A stretch of DNA of 64,000 bases from Pseudomonas sp. N3-W (GCF_024970185.1 NZ_CP103965.1:4398001-4462000), one strand, 5' to 3'. Shown: positions 38,153-47,950, counted from the first letter of the stretch. Notes: generated from the sequence alone by a model not told the origin. Translations and numbers: made by a program.

Positions 38153-38214
38153 GGGGTGTGACTCATCGGCTGCAAGGGTATGGCGATTGTTCAGGAAACC
38201 CAGGAAAATCTATC

Positions 38215-38249
38215 TAGGAAATGTCTGAGATTTTGTAGGAAACTTCCCA
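38215..38249. promoter_or_regulatory. Tandem BvgA-type operators upstream of REC-EAL copy 1
   Basis: TAGGAAATGTCTGA (38215-38228) and TAGGAAACTTCCCA (38236-38249), starts exactly 21 bp apart. Each has one perfect TAGGAAA heptad; the second arms are degenerate. Two further CAGGAAA half-sites lie at 38192 and 38201. Confidence 0.65.
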
Positions 38250-38393
38250 AAAATGCGCAGAAAGCTCTACAGATAGCGATCATCCAGGCTCATCCGCCAC
38301 GGCTGTTCGATGGCATTGCCTTGTCGCAGGCCGTGCCGTTGGTGCCGATCGCCGGATGGCCCTTTGTGGCAGACCGCCTTCAACTCGGTCGCG

Positions 38394-39038
38394 CTATAGC
38401 CTCACGGGCGTGGCGGCAACCGTGCTGAGGCAACGCCGGACGACCTTCTTCAACCCCTCGTTGTTTTTTGGCAATGAAAACGTTGCAGTCAACAGCTTGC
38501 CGCCGGCCTTGGGGGCCAGCAAAAGCTGCAGTGGCTGGCCACGCGAAGCGTCGCTCGCCCAGTAGGCCAATTCATCGCGGGGGATCGGCGCTTCAAACGA
38601 AAAGATCGTCCCCACCTGGAATACCCCGCCGTCAGTCCAGCTGCCTGAGACTTTGTGATCGACGGCGGTGCGTGTTCCGGTAGTGATTCGCATTGACCCC
38701 CGTGCACTGACGTCCGGACCTTCAAATGCCCCGCTGTTGAAACCCAGTGCCTGTGGGGCGATTTGCAGCCTGAATCCTGCCTCCGGGTTCTGCGGGTGAC
38801 AGCTGATCTCCAACGTGGCTTTGCTGTGATAACCGCTGTAAGCGCTGTCGCCGTAAGTGCTCGCCGTCAGCATGGGGCTCTCGGCATAGGGTTTCTCAAT
38901 CAACCACACGGGGTGCGCCGGACTGATAATCTGAATCCTGTCAGTTGACTCGTCACCTGCCTGTGCATGAGCGTCGAAATGTGAAAAACAAATGGCTGCG
39001 CACAAAGTAAAGGTGACGATTTTAATAGAGTGGATCAT
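38394..39038 (-). CDS. Exported hypothetical protein
   Basis: Protein of 214 aa with a clear signal peptide (about 1-26, ending HFDAHAQA) and no TM afterwards, so periplasmic or secreted. Two cysteines (in EISCHPQ and VRRCLST) may form a disulfide. I do not recognise the family. The start is uncertain: ATG 39038 gives the neatest signal peptide, but the frame has further ATGs at 39050 and 39077. It lies downstream of the adhesin accessory genes on the same strand, with a BvgA-type site about 100 bp upstream, so it may belong to the same regulon. Confidence 0.65.
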   Translation of the reverse strand: MIHSIKIVTFTLCAAICFSHFDAHAQAGDESTDRIQIISPAHPVWLIEKPYAESPMLTASTYGDSAYSGYHSKATLEISCHPQNPEAGFRLQIAPQALGFNSGAFEGPDVSARGSMRITTGTRTAVDHKVSGSWTDGGVFQVGTIFSFEAPIPRDELAYWASDASRGQPLQLLLAPKAGGKLLTATFSLPKNNEGLKKVVRRCLSTVAATPVRL

Positions 39039-39130
39039 TGAGGCATTCATCCAGAAGCTGGGTAAAGTTGCTGCCATTCATCTTGCGTTGCCAGTCATTG
39101 AAACAAACGACGCAATGTCCTCAATTCCTG

Positions 39131-39144
39131 TACGAAATTTCCCA
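39131..39144. promoter_or_regulatory. BvgA-type operator upstream of the exported protein gene
   Basis: TACGAAA/TTTCCCA, two changes from the palindrome TAGGAAATTTCCTA. A related ACGCAATGTCC lies 22 bp before it (39110-39120). It is 93-106 bp upstream of the start at 39038. Confidence 0.45.
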
Positions 39145-39218
39145 ATGAGTACCGCAAAACCGCTCGCCAGTATGAGCGACAGCTGCCTGGCCATCGGCAA
39201 GAACACCTGAATCAACCC

Positions 39219-39249
39219 ACACTCCCGCTGCGCGCAAAGAGTGTTTTTT
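39219..39249 (+). terminator. Rho-independent terminator-like hairpin, plus strand, no gene before it
   Basis: ACACTC (39219-39224) pairs with GAGTGT (39239-39244), followed by T-rich sequence. The T-run is on the plus strand, while the neighbouring genes are on the minus strand, so it does not end a known transcript. Confidence 0.4.
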
Positions 39250-39408
39250 CCAGAACGAGAACCTGCGGTGAGGACGTCTGTTGCCTGCCGAACCTTGAGG
39301 CTAGGGCGGTGGGTTGCGACAGTGGATGGTTCGACTGTGGGCAGGAAATTCTCCAGAGCCTTTTAGAGAAACTCCCGGCGCCTGTGCTGATATTCAGTGA
39401 GCGACGAA

Positions 39409-39645
39409 CTAAACGTTACTGCGCCGATTTCGTAACCACTTGACTGAGTACGCTGCACTTGCCACGACCAGAACGATAACGGCTGTAGAGGGCAACGCGT
39501 TTACCCAGAGGCCCACAAACAGGCCGATATCCCCCGCCCAGGTTTCCAGACCAAAGTGCGTGTTCGCGCCATAAGCGGTAAAGGCTGCCAGCACTGCGGT
39601 AATGACTATTAGCTTTTTAGCGATGCGGATCACTTCCTGTTTCAT
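39409..39645 (-). CDS. Small two-TM membrane protein, unknown function
   Basis: Protein of 78 aa with two hydrophobic helices (about 10-27 and 42-62) and a basic C-terminus (KWLRNRRSNV). GGAG lies 6 bp before ATG 39645. Not recognised as a known family. It is on the same strand as the adhesin, separated from the lipoprotein gene upstream by 298 bp. Confidence 0.6.
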   Translation of the reverse strand: MKQEVIRIAKKLIVITAVLAAFTAYGANTHFGLETWAGDIGLFVGLWVNALPSTAVIVLVVASAAYSVKWLRNRRSNV

Positions 39646-39943
39646 TGTTGCTCCAAGTCCATTCCCGGACATGATTAAGGCATTTATGCCGAGTCGCCGT
39701 CGGCTTTTCTCTGCCGAGGGCTACGGTGATCAGGTTGAAGGAGGTCCGTGGCGCGCAGCCATGGCTAATTGGCAAATGACGGCGGCTGCAACTGTACCGG
39801 TAAATCGTTGCTCGACCGTACAGCCTTGAGTTGCTCGGTGATAACACCCGTCGCAGCGTGTCCATCACCTCCCATCTCATCGTTAGATGACGATGTGAGA
39901 CTTTTATTGAAAGCGTAAACTCAATCCGCCATCTCCCGCCACA
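39646..39943. other. 298-bp intergenic region, nothing recognised
   Basis: Between the small membrane protein and the lipoprotein gene. Short frames exist, but none has a Shine-Dalgarno sequence or a protein-like composition. No TAGGAAA-type site or repeat was seen. Confidence 0.4.
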
Positions 39944-40462
39944 TCAGTGATCGATCTTTAACAGCTCGGTCAGTCGCTTCTCAGGGTGATTTTCATCGTA
40001 GATGATATCCGTTATGCGCCAGCCTTCCGGCGTCTTGCGTAACAGCACTTTGGTGTCATTGAAAATGCTGTCACCCAGCCTGGCCCAGGCCAGTTGCGAA
40101 TGCGCGATCTCCCCCCACTGACGGGTTTGTGTAATCCGATACTGATCAACCCGATCTTGAAAACCAGTGATGAACAGGTTGTCGACAAAGGGGGGCTTGT
40201 CTTCGGGGTGCGCCTTGATTTGTCTGTCACGCTGCGCTGCTGCTTTAACCAACAGACGAATGATCGCCGGGTCAAACAGTGGCTTGGCATCGTCGACGCT
40301 CAACAAAGCGGGATAGCCGTCCTTGGAGCCGCTCTTGAGATACCAGTCCGCCAGTTGTTCTACTGTAGCTTCAGGGGTGCCCGGTTTTCCTGTGCACGCC
40401 AGTAAAATCGCCCCCAGGACGGCAAGAGTGATGGCTTGATACAACCTTCGGCGGAATTGCAT
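39944..40462 (-). CDS. Lipoprotein, DUF3828-like
   Basis: Protein of 172 aa with signal and lipobox (ILLAC, Cys23), then a soluble domain ending in WRITDIIYDE, the SnoaL/NTF2-like pattern seen in DUF3828-type proteins (VLLRKTPEGWRITDI). It follows the membrane-anchored protein gene by 62 bp. In enteric bacteria a small inner-membrane lipoprotein (SadB) assists a trimeric autotransporter; a similar role here is only inference from position. Confidence 0.75.
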   Translation of the reverse strand: MQFRRRLYQAITLAVLGAILLACTGKPGTPEATVEQLADWYLKSGSKDGYPALLSVDDAKPLFDPAIIRLLVKAAAQRDRQIKAHPEDKPPFVDNLFITGFQDRVDQYRITQTRQWGEIAHSQLAWARLGDSIFNDTKVLLRKTPEGWRITDIIYDENHPEKRLTELLKIDH

Positions 40463-40524
40463 TTATCTCACCTTTTTCAGGAACAACCAGGCACCGAACT
40501 ATTTGCTGTCACGGACAGGGAGCG

Positions 40525-41400
40525 TCACGATTGCGGCGGTACCAGCAGCGCTTTGACCAACGGTGAAAAGTACGCCACCTGAAGCGGGTAATCCTGCCCC
40601 AGCAGTTTGCCTTGGCCATACCAGGTGATACCGCCCTGGTCCAGGATCAGGCCGTTGCTGCCAAACTCGAATACGCTGCCGATGGAACTGCTGAAGAGGA
40701 AGCGGCTGTCATCCATTTCCAGCAATTTGTACTGCGTGTCCGCGGCCGGCAGTTGATCCTTGATGCGTTGCAGGTAAGTCGGCGCCAGGCGGGCAAACAG
40801 CTGTTCGGCTCGCGCCCGGTATTGCGGTATCGACAAGCCGGGACTGCGTTGCAATTCGGCGGCGATCAGGGCGAACACATCGGCATTGGCCCGGGCTTCG
40901 GCAAGCTTGATCGACAGCGCCGAGGCCAATAGCGCGTTATCAACCTGCAGCGCGGATTTCTCCGGCTGCCCGTTGGCGGCCGGTGTGGTAACGGGGCGCA
41001 TGAACTCGGAGACATTGACTGTCGACAACACGGTCGTCGCCAGATAGGCCGCACAGGCCGTGGTCTGCCCTGCCTGGTCGCCATTGACCAATAGCGAGAA
41101 CGGGCTGCCCTCCTTGGGCACCGTTTGCGCCACGACGCCTTGCTGCTTGAGGAAGGCATTGACCTGCTCCTGTTTCACTTCGCCCCTGGCCAATGCACAG
41201 ATCTGCTCCATTGCCGGCGTATTGCGCTGCCCGTCGAATCTCGGCGAGAGTTCGAATACCGCATCATGAATCACCGGCAAAGCGGGAATGCTGAGCCAAT
41301 TGGTCTTGATGTCCGCGGATCTGTTGACCAGGAACTTGTCGTAACCGGCCAGCGCCAACAAAGTGATCAGGGTGGTGACGAAAATAGTTTTCATGTTCAT
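40525..41400 (-). CDS. Membrane-anchored hypothetical protein downstream of the adhesin
   Basis: Protein of 291 aa: one N-terminal hydrophobic segment (about 4-20, IFVTTLITLLALAGY), then a periplasmic domain rich in helices, with two cysteines (ICALA at about 68 and TACAAY at about 115). No family recognised. It starts 50 bp after the adhesin stop on the same strand, so it is probably in its operon, as accessory or quality-control protein for the autotransporter. ATG 41400 has AGG about 10 bp upstream; ATG 41394 is an alternative. Confidence 0.7.
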   Translation of the reverse strand: MNMKTIFVTTLITLLALAGYDKFLVNRSADIKTNWLSIPALPVIHDAVFELSPRFDGQRNTPAMEQICALARGEVKQEQVNAFLKQQGVVAQTVPKEGSPFSLLVNGDQAGQTTACAAYLATTVLSTVNVSEFMRPVTTPAANGQPEKSALQVDNALLASALSIKLAEARANADVFALIAAELQRSPGLSIPQYRARAEQLFARLAPTYLQRIKDQLPAADTQYKLLEMDDSRFLFSSSIGSVFEFGSNGLILDQGGITWYGQGKLLGQDYPLQVAYFSPLVKALLVPPQS

Positions 41401-41449
41401 GGTTTTTTGCCTGAGAAAAAGTCGAAGAAAGACGTATCAAAAACAGCCA

Positions 41450-44400
41450 TCACCACTGGTAACCCACCCCCACCGCCACCCCCACATTGCGCTGGGTATC
41501 GGTACTGCCCTGCAACTTGGTCAACCACCGCCCATTGCCGGACAAATGTGAAACACCAAAGGCAACGGACGATTGACCGCGATAGGTACTGGCGGCCGCC
41601 GTTGTCATGCTTGCACCCGGTGAATAAGACTGCGGCAGACTGGCCATTGCCATTGCACCGGCAATCCCCGCGCTGAGCGTTTCGTCCTGTTGCTTGAGGT
41701 CATTTTTCAGCTCCGCGTAACGCTGGTCGGTGTAGGCATTGGCGCTGTCAGTGATGCCCGCCACGCTCTTGGTCAATTGGTCGAAGTTCACCGCATCGGT
41801 GCCACTGGTGCCCGCCGCGACGTTGGTGATTTGCCGCTCGCTGCCCACGCTGCCCACCGATACGCTGTTGTCGCGATCAGCCACCGAATTGGTGCCCAGC
41901 GCCGTGGCGTTCTTGGCCGAGGCCTTGGCGCCGTTACCCACGGCGACCGAGTTTTCCCCGCTGGCTTGAGCCTGGGTGCCGACCGCCGCACTGTTATTGC
42001 CCGACGCCACAGCCCCTGCGCCACCGGCCAGCGAATTAACACCCGTGGCTTGCGGCTTGGCCGCCGCACTGCTGTTGTTCACCTGGAACATGCCGTCGGT
42101 GCCGTTCTTGATGTTGGAGACATCGCTCTCGACGGCGCTGATGCGGCCATCCTGTTGAACTGCCGTGCTGTCGAGGTTGGCAATCGATGTATCGGTGTAC
42201 TGCTTGGCCTCGGCGACCGCACCGTCGAGTTGCCGCACGTTGACCGCATCCGTGGCGTCCTTGCCGTCGGCAACATTGCTGATCGTGCGGGTTGCGCCGG
42301 TCGCCGCATCGCCCACCGACACCGTGCCCGAGGTCACGTTGTTCGCCCCCGAATACTGGCCGGTGTACGTCTCTGCCCCTCGACCGTCATCGCTGGCGCC
42401 GCTGCCCAGCGCGACACTGCCGTCAGCGCTGGCCTTGGCGCCATTGCCCACCGCCACCGAACTGCTACCCGATGCCACGGCCTGAGGACCCAGGGCCATC
42501 GCATTGCTGCCGGTGGCTGAGGAGTCGGCGCTGGTGGAGTTGACATGCAGGTACTTGATGCCGCCTCCCGAGCCGATCAGGTTCTCGAGGCCACCGACCC
42601 GTCCGTCGAGGTTGGTGATGTCTGTGGTGTTTTGATCCACTTGATCGCCGACCGACTTCAGTTGTGCGACGTTGACCGCGTCGTTGTCCTGGGTGCCTGC
42701 CGCCACCCCGGTGAGTTTGCGATTGCCCAGCGCCGTGCCGATGCCGACCTCGCCGACCGACGTCTGCGGTGCCGTCAATCGATAGGCGCTGTAATCCGTT
42801 TCGGCGCCGACGGTGGTTATCGAACTGGAGCCCAGCGCCACGCTCATGGCCTGACTCGCATTGGCACCGGCGCCCAGCGCCACCGATTGCTCAGCCGAGG
42901 CCTGGGCCGCGCTGCCCACGGCGATGCCGGAAGCCAGCAACACCTGGGTATTACGGCCGATGGCAATGCCACCGGCCGCAGCCTGACCGACAGTGGCCTG
43001 GTCACCGATACCGATACCGTTATCGCCGTTGACCACGGTGGCCGGGCCGACCGCAATCGACTCCGCACCCGTGGCAAGTGAGTCCACCGGGTTCGTCGAG
43101 TTGGCGTGGAAATAGAGGGTGCCGGTCGAACTCAAGGAGCCCATCGCCCCGGTCAATTGACGCAGCGTTACCGCGTCGTTGGCTTCGGTGCCATCCGCCA
43201 CGTTGGTGATCTGCCGGTAAGCACCGGCCTTGCCCACCGAAACCGACCCAAGCAAGGTCGCATCAGCGGTGTCATAGGTGATCGCCCCGCTACCGACCGG
43301 GATCGAGCCCGTGGCCGGTGCCAGGGCACGGTTCGCGACCGAACCTTCGCCCAGTGCGATACCGCCCGACACCAGCACCTGACTCTGATGCCCCAGCGCC
43401 AGACCTCCATCAGCGGACGCCGTGGCGCCCGTGCCTGCCGCGAACGAATTGGCGCCTGTGGCGACGGACAACGGCCCGATTGCAACGCTGTCCAGCCCGG
43501 ACGCGCTGCTGTCGGCCAGCGTCGAGTTGGCGTGGAAATACTTGATGCCGGTGCCGTTGTTGACGATGTTGTCGACCGCTTCGTTGGTCGCGAACAACTG
43601 GCTGCCGTTCACCGCGTCGGAGCTGGTGCTGCTCAGATCGCCAGCGGCCACGTTGCTCAGTTTCGTTGCCGCGCCACCTGGGTTGAACGTCACTTGCGTC
43701 CTGGTGGTGGCGTCGTCGTATTTCACCCCGACGGCGGCGATGTTGGTCAGGCCAGTGCTGAGGTTGCTCAGCGCATTGCCTACGTTGCTGCTGGTCAGCG
43801 GACCGGTGTCGGCCCCTGCCGCATTGATGCTGTTGGTCACATAGCTGGGCGCCGTCCACACGCCGGTGGTGGCGTCGAGTTGTGCACCACCGCCCAGGGC
43901 CTGCGCTGCATCCTGGCCGACCAGGTTGAGTTGGCTGACGTTCACCGCATCGGTGCTGTTGGAACCGGCAGCGAGGCCGGTCAGACGACGACCGTCTGCG
44001 CCGTTGGCGATGTTGACTTCGCCGCCCGTTGCCGCGCCGCCGATACCATAGGCTGCGTTGGTCAGGGTCGATCCTGTGGCCAGGGAGTTGCTACCCAGGG
44101 CCACGCTGTTGGCGGCGGTTGAACTGGCGGCCGGGCCGATGGCGACACTGTCCTGACCGGTTGCCGTGCTGTCAGCCAGCGTCGAATTGGCGTGGAAATA
44201 CTTGATGCCGGTGCCGTTGTTGACCAGGTTGTTGACTTGCGTGCCCAGCCCGTCGACGGCGGTGTTGGTTGAGAACAGCTGGCTGCCGTTGACTGCATCG
44301 GTACTGCTCGCGGAGACCCGACCGGCTGACACGTTAGTGATCTGCCGTTCGTTGCCAGCGCTGCCGACACTCAACACGCCGGTCGGTGCAGCACCGGCGT

Positions 44401-47400
44401 AATTGAAGGTGGCGCCATTGACCACGCCCGAGGCGGTCGCATTGGCGGTCGCCGTGGTGGCGCCGTTGCCCAGGGCGATGGAGTTGGAGGTGCCGGCGAC
44501 GGCACCGTTGCCGATGGCGACGGCATTCGTTGCGGTTGAGCTGGCGGCTGGGCCGACAGCCACGCTGTCCTGACCGGTCGCGGTGCTGTCGGCAAGGATA
44601 GAGTTGGCGTGGAAATATTTGATGCCCGCGCCGTTGTTGACCAGGTTGTTGACCTGAGTCCCCAGCCCATCGACGGCGGTGTTGGTTGAGAACAATTGGC
44701 TGCCGTTGACTGCATCGGTGCTGGTCGCCGATACCTGACCGGCTGCCACGTTAGTGATCTGCCGTTCATTGCCAGCGCCGCCGACACTCAACACGCCGGT
44801 CGGTGTTGCCCCGGCGTAATTGAAGGTGGCGCCATTGACCACGCCCGAGGCGGTCGCATTGGCGGTCGCCGTGGTGGCGCCGTTGCCCAGGGCGATGGAG
44901 TTGGCGGTGCCGGCGACGGCACCGTTGCCGATGGCGACGGCATTCGTTGCGGTCGAGCTGGCGGCTGGACCGACGGCCACGCTGTCCTGACCGGTCGCGG
45001 TGCTGTCGGCGAGGATAGAGTTGGCGTGGAAATACTTAATGCCCGCGCCGTTGTTGATGTTATTGACCGTCTGATTGGTCGCGAACAGCTGCGAACCATT
45101 TACCGCATCGGTGCTGGTGCCGTTCAAGGCACCGGCGCTCAGGTTGGTGATTTTCACCCCGCCAGCCGGTGCGCCTGCACCACCGGTCGCGCCCAGAGTG
45201 ATGGTGTTGCCGCCGACCGCATCATATTTCACCGCGATATTGGCGGTGTTGACCGTGTCGGTGTTCAGCGCCGACAACGCACCCGCTACGCTGGTTTGCG
45301 CCGTGGCCGCCCCTACCACCCCGGTGCTGCTGATCGCATTGATTGGCTGACTGAAACCCGTAACGCCCGTGGCCGACGAGTAAGTGGCGCCGCCACCCAG
45401 AGTGCTGGCCGAGGTGTTGCCTAACGTCGTGGCCTGGGTCCCCAGATTAGTGACCGCTGTATCGGTGGCAAAGAGTTGGCTGCCGTTGATTGCGTCGGTG
45501 CTGGTGGCCGTGACTTGGCCGGCCGCTACATTGGTGATCTGCCGTTCATTGCCAGCGCTGCCGACGCTCAATACGCCGGTCGGAACCGCACCGGCGTAAT
45601 TGAAGGTGGCGCCGTTGACCACGCCCGAGGCGGTCGCATTGGCGGCGGCGGTGGTGGCGCCATTGCCCAGGGCGACGGAGTTGGCGGTGCCAGCGATGGC
45701 GCCGTTACCGATGGCCACCGCATTCGCTGCGGTGGAACTGGCGGTGGGACCGACGGCCACGCTGTCCTGACCGGTCGCGGTGCTGTCGGCGAGGATAGAG
45801 TTGGCGTGGAAATACTTGATGCCCGCGCCGTTGTTGATGTTATTGACCGTCTGATTGGTCGCGAACAGCTGCGAGCCGTTCACCGCATCAGTGCTGGTGC
45901 CGTTCAAGGCACCGGCAGTCAGGTTGGTGATTTTCACCCCGCCAGCCGGTGCGCCTGCACCACCGGTTGCCCCCAGGGTGATGGTGTTGCCACCGACCGC
46001 ATCATATTTCACCGCGATATTGGCGGTGTTGACCGTGTCGGTGTTCAGCGCCGACAACGCACCCGCTACGCTGGTTTGCGCGGTGCCCGCCCCTACCACC
46101 CCGGTGCTGCTGATCGCATTGATCGGCTGACTGAAGCCAGTAATCCCCGTGGCCGACGAGTAAGTGGCGCCACCACCCAGAGTGCTGGCCGAGGTGTTGC
46201 CCAACGTCGTGGCCTGGGTCCCCAGATTAGTGACGGTAGTATTGGTGGCAAAGAGTTGGCTGCCGTTCACCGCATCAGTGCTGGTGCCGTTCAAGGCACC
46301 GGCACTCAGGTTGGTGATTTTCACCCCGCCGGCCGGTGCGCCCGCACCACCGGTTGCGCCCAGGGTGATGGTGTTGCCACCGACCGCATCATATTTCACC
46401 GCGATATTGGCGGTGTTGACCGTGTCGGTGTTCAGCGCCGACAACGCACCCGCTACGCTGGTTTGCGCCGTGGCCGCCCCTACCACCCCGGTGCTGCTGA
46501 TCGCATTGATTGGCTGACTGAAACCCGTAACGCCCGTGGCCGACGAGTAAGTCGCGCCACCACCCAGAGTGCTGGCCGAGGTGTTGCCCAACGTCGTGGC
46601 CTGGGTCCCCAGATTAGTGACGGTAGTATTGGTGGCAAAGAGTTGGCTGCCGTTCACCGCGTCGGTGCTGGTGCCGTTCAAGGCACCGGCAGTCAGGTTG
46701 GTGATTTTCACCCCGCCAGCCGGTGCGCCTGCACCACCCGTTGCACCCAGGGTGATGGTGTTGCCGCCGACCGCATCATATTTCACCGCGACGGCAGCGG
46801 TGTTGGTCACGCTGGTGCTGAGATTGGTCAGTGCCGCACCGACGTTACCGCTGACTAATGCCCCGGTGTTGGTGCCATTAACGCTGATGCTGTTGGTGGA
46901 ATAGCTCGGTGCCGTCCATGCACCGGTGGACGCATTGACTGCCGCGCCGCCGCCAAGGGCTGCCGCCGTGTTCTGGCTGGTTGTAAACAACTGGCTGCCA
47001 TTCACGGCATCGCTGCTGGTGGCGGTCAAGGCGCCGACCGCGATATTGGTCAACTTGACCGCGGTGCCCGCCGGGTTGAAGGTCACCTGGGTTTTGGTCG
47101 CGGCATTGTCGTATTTCACCGCCACAGCAGCGGTGTTGGTCAGGCTGGTATTGAGATTGGTCAGCGCTGCACCAACGTTGTTGCTGACTAATGGACCGGT
47201 GTTGGTACCGATAGCATTGATGCTGTTGGTGGAGTAACTGGGCGCCGTCCATACCCCTGTGGTCGAATTCAGCGCCGCGCCGCCACCTAGAGCAGTCACT
47301 GCGTTCTGGCCCATTTGATCGAGCTGACTGACGTTGACCGCATCCGTCGCGTTGGAGCCGGCGGCAAGGCCGGTAATCCGACGGCCATTGGTGCCGTTGG

Positions 47401-47950
47401 CGATGTTCACCTCGCCACCCGTTGTGGCGGAGCCACCGACGCCATAAGCGGCGTTGCCCAAGGTCGCTCCTGTGGCCGATGAGCTGCTGCCCAGCGCCAC
47501 ACTGTTGGCGGCGGCGGCGGTGTTGGATACACTTGCAGCATTCCCTATAGCAACACTGTTTGATGCCATAGCACTGGCCGTCCAACCTATGCCGACCGCA
47601 TTAGCACCCGTCCCGGTTATCTGACGACCTAGAGCAACAGAGTTACTTCCGGCCGCGGTAGTGGCGTCGCCGATGGCAATACTGATATTGGATGCATTGG
47701 CGCCCGCTCCACCGCCGATAGCAATGGAGTTATCAGAGGCGGTCCCGTTCAGTTGCGAGGCGGCCATTGCCATGGGGCTCATTGCCTCCATCCAGAAAAC
47801 AGTCAGCGCAACAGCCGTTGCGCCAGACGTTTTCAAACCCCGCCTACGCTGCCGTGCTGGCCCACTTCTGGTCTTCTTGCTGGCAAGTTCCGAAGCAACT
47901 ACCCAGCAACACATTGATGTGTTCCAAACAACCGAAAATATTTTATTCAT
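41450..47950 (-). CDS. Trimeric autotransporter adhesin (YadA/Ata-like)
   Basis: Protein of 2166 aa. N-terminus is an extended signal peptide (ESPR: MNKIFSVVWNTS...WVVASELA) followed by a hydrophobic core ending PMAMAASQ. The passenger has many YadA-head 14-mers (NSVAIGxxA, ATAxNATA) alternating with neck motifs (TDAVNGSQLF, TDAVNVSQL) and beta-prism-like blocks (GGGATYSSATGVTGFSQPIN). The last 70 residues are a YadA anchor ending GVAVGVGYQW, which forms a 12-strand trimeric pore. It should be a surface fibre for adhesion and biofilm. ATG 47950 is the canonical ESPR start; ATG 48019 has a better Shine-Dalgarno (AAGGG) and adds 23 residues. Large internal DNA repeats make length variation likely. 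Confidence 0.95.
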   Translation of the reverse strand: MNKIFSVVWNTSMCCWVVASELASKKTRSGPARQRRRGLKTSGATAVALTVFWMEAMSPMAMAASQLNGTASDNSIAIGGGAGANASNISIAIGDATTAAGSNSVALGRQITGTGANAVGIGWTASAMASNSVAIGNAASVSNTAAAANSVALGSSSSATGATLGNAAYGVGGSATTGGEVNIANGTNGRRITGLAAGSNATDAVNVSQLDQMGQNAVTALGGGAALNSTTGVWTAPSYSTNSINAIGTNTGPLVSNNVGAALTNLNTSLTNTAAVAVKYDNAATKTQVTFNPAGTAVKLTNIAVGALTATSSDAVNGSQLFTTSQNTAAALGGGAAVNASTGAWTAPSYSTNSISVNGTNTGALVSGNVGAALTNLSTSVTNTAAVAVKYDAVGGNTITLGATGGAGAPAGGVKITNLTAGALNGTSTDAVNGSQLFATNTTVTNLGTQATTLGNTSASTLGGGATYSSATGVTGFSQPINAISSTGVVGAATAQTSVAGALSALNTDTVNTANIAVKYDAVGGNTITLGATGGAGAPAGGVKITNLSAGALNGTSTDAVNGSQLFATNTTVTNLGTQATTLGNTSASTLGGGATYSSATGITGFSQPINAISSTGVVGAGTAQTSVAGALSALNTDTVNTANIAVKYDAVGGNTITLGATGGAGAPAGGVKITNLTAGALNGTSTDAVNGSQLFATNQTVNNINNGAGIKYFHANSILADSTATGQDSVAVGPTASSTAANAVAIGNGAIAGTANSVALGNGATTAAANATASGVVNGATFNYAGAVPTGVLSVGSAGNERQITNVAAGQVTATSTDAINGSQLFATDTAVTNLGTQATTLGNTSASTLGGGATYSSATGVTGFSQPINAISSTGVVGAATAQTSVAGALSALNTDTVNTANIAVKYDAVGGNTITLGATGGAGAPAGGVKITNLSAGALNGTSTDAVNGSQLFATNQTVNNINNGAGIKYFHANSILADSTATGQDSVAVGPAASSTATNAVAIGNGAVAGTANSIALGNGATTATANATASGVVNGATFNYAGATPTGVLSVGGAGNERQITNVAAGQVSATSTDAVNGSQLFSTNTAVDGLGTQVNNLVNNGAGIKYFHANSILADSTATGQDSVAVGPAASSTATNAVAIGNGAVAGTSNSIALGNGATTATANATASGVVNGATFNYAGAAPTGVLSVGSAGNERQITNVSAGRVSASSTDAVNGSQLFSTNTAVDGLGTQVNNLVNNGTGIKYFHANSTLADSTATGQDSVAIGPAASSTAANSVALGSNSLATGSTLTNAAYGIGGAATGGEVNIANGADGRRLTGLAAGSNSTDAVNVSQLNLVGQDAAQALGGGAQLDATTGVWTAPSYVTNSINAAGADTGPLTSSNVGNALSNLSTGLTNIAAVGVKYDDATTRTQVTFNPGGAATKLSNVAAGDLSSTSSDAVNGSQLFATNEAVDNIVNNGTGIKYFHANSTLADSSASGLDSVAIGPLSVATGANSFAAGTGATASADGGLALGHQSQVLVSGGIALGEGSVANRALAPATGSIPVGSGAITYDTADATLLGSVSVGKAGAYRQITNVADGTEANDAVTLRQLTGAMGSLSSTGTLYFHANSTNPVDSLATGAESIAVGPATVVNGDNGIGIGDQATVGQAAAGGIAIGRNTQVLLASGIAVGSAAQASAEQSVALGAGANASQAMSVALGSSSITTVGAETDYSAYRLTAPQTSVGEVGIGTALGNRKLTGVAAGTQDNDAVNVAQLKSVGDQVDQNTTDITNLDGRVGGLENLIGSGGGIKYLHVNSTSADSSATGSNAMALGPQAVASGSSSVAVGNGAKASADGSVALGSGASDDGRGAETYTGQYSGANNVTSGTVSVGDAATGATRTISNVADGKDATDAVNVRQLDGAVAEAKQYTDTSIANLDSTAVQQDGRISAVESDVSNIKNGTDGMFQVNNSSAAAKPQATGVNSLAGGAGAVASGNNSAAVGTQAQASGENSVAVGNGAKASAKNATALGTNSVADRDNSVSVGSVGSERQITNVAAGTSGTDAVNFDQLTKSVAGITDSANAYTDQRYAELKNDLKQQDETLSAGIAGAMAMASLPQSYSPGASMTTAAASTYRGQSSVAFGVSHLSGNGRWLTKLQGSTDTQRNVGVAVGVGYQW

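Larger units (their letters stand above)
39039..39408. other. 370-bp intergenic region with candidate operators and an orphan terminator
   Basis: No gene is supported. It contains TACGAAA/TTTCCCA (39131-39144), a plus-strand terminator-like hairpin (39219-39249), and CAGGAAATTCTCCA (39342-39355) with a weaker TAGAGAAACTCCC at 39364, 22 bp on. It may carry several regulator dimers upstream of the exported protein gene, and possibly an untranslated plus-strand RNA. Confidence 0.45.

Noticed and set aside
38992..39210. 72-codon plus-strand frame before the orphan terminator
   Set aside because: It overlaps the signal-peptide region of the minus-strand gene, lacks a Shine-Dalgarno and shows no domain; an RNA is possible but not a supported protein.
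39617..39880. 87-codon minus-strand frame
   Set aside because: No ribosome-binding site, no recognisable composition, and it overlaps the start of the better supported small membrane protein.
42545..46858. Long plus-strand frames opposite the adhesin
   Set aside because: Shadows of the periodic, GC-rich adhesin repeats; the minus frame has the ESPR, head, neck and anchor motifs.
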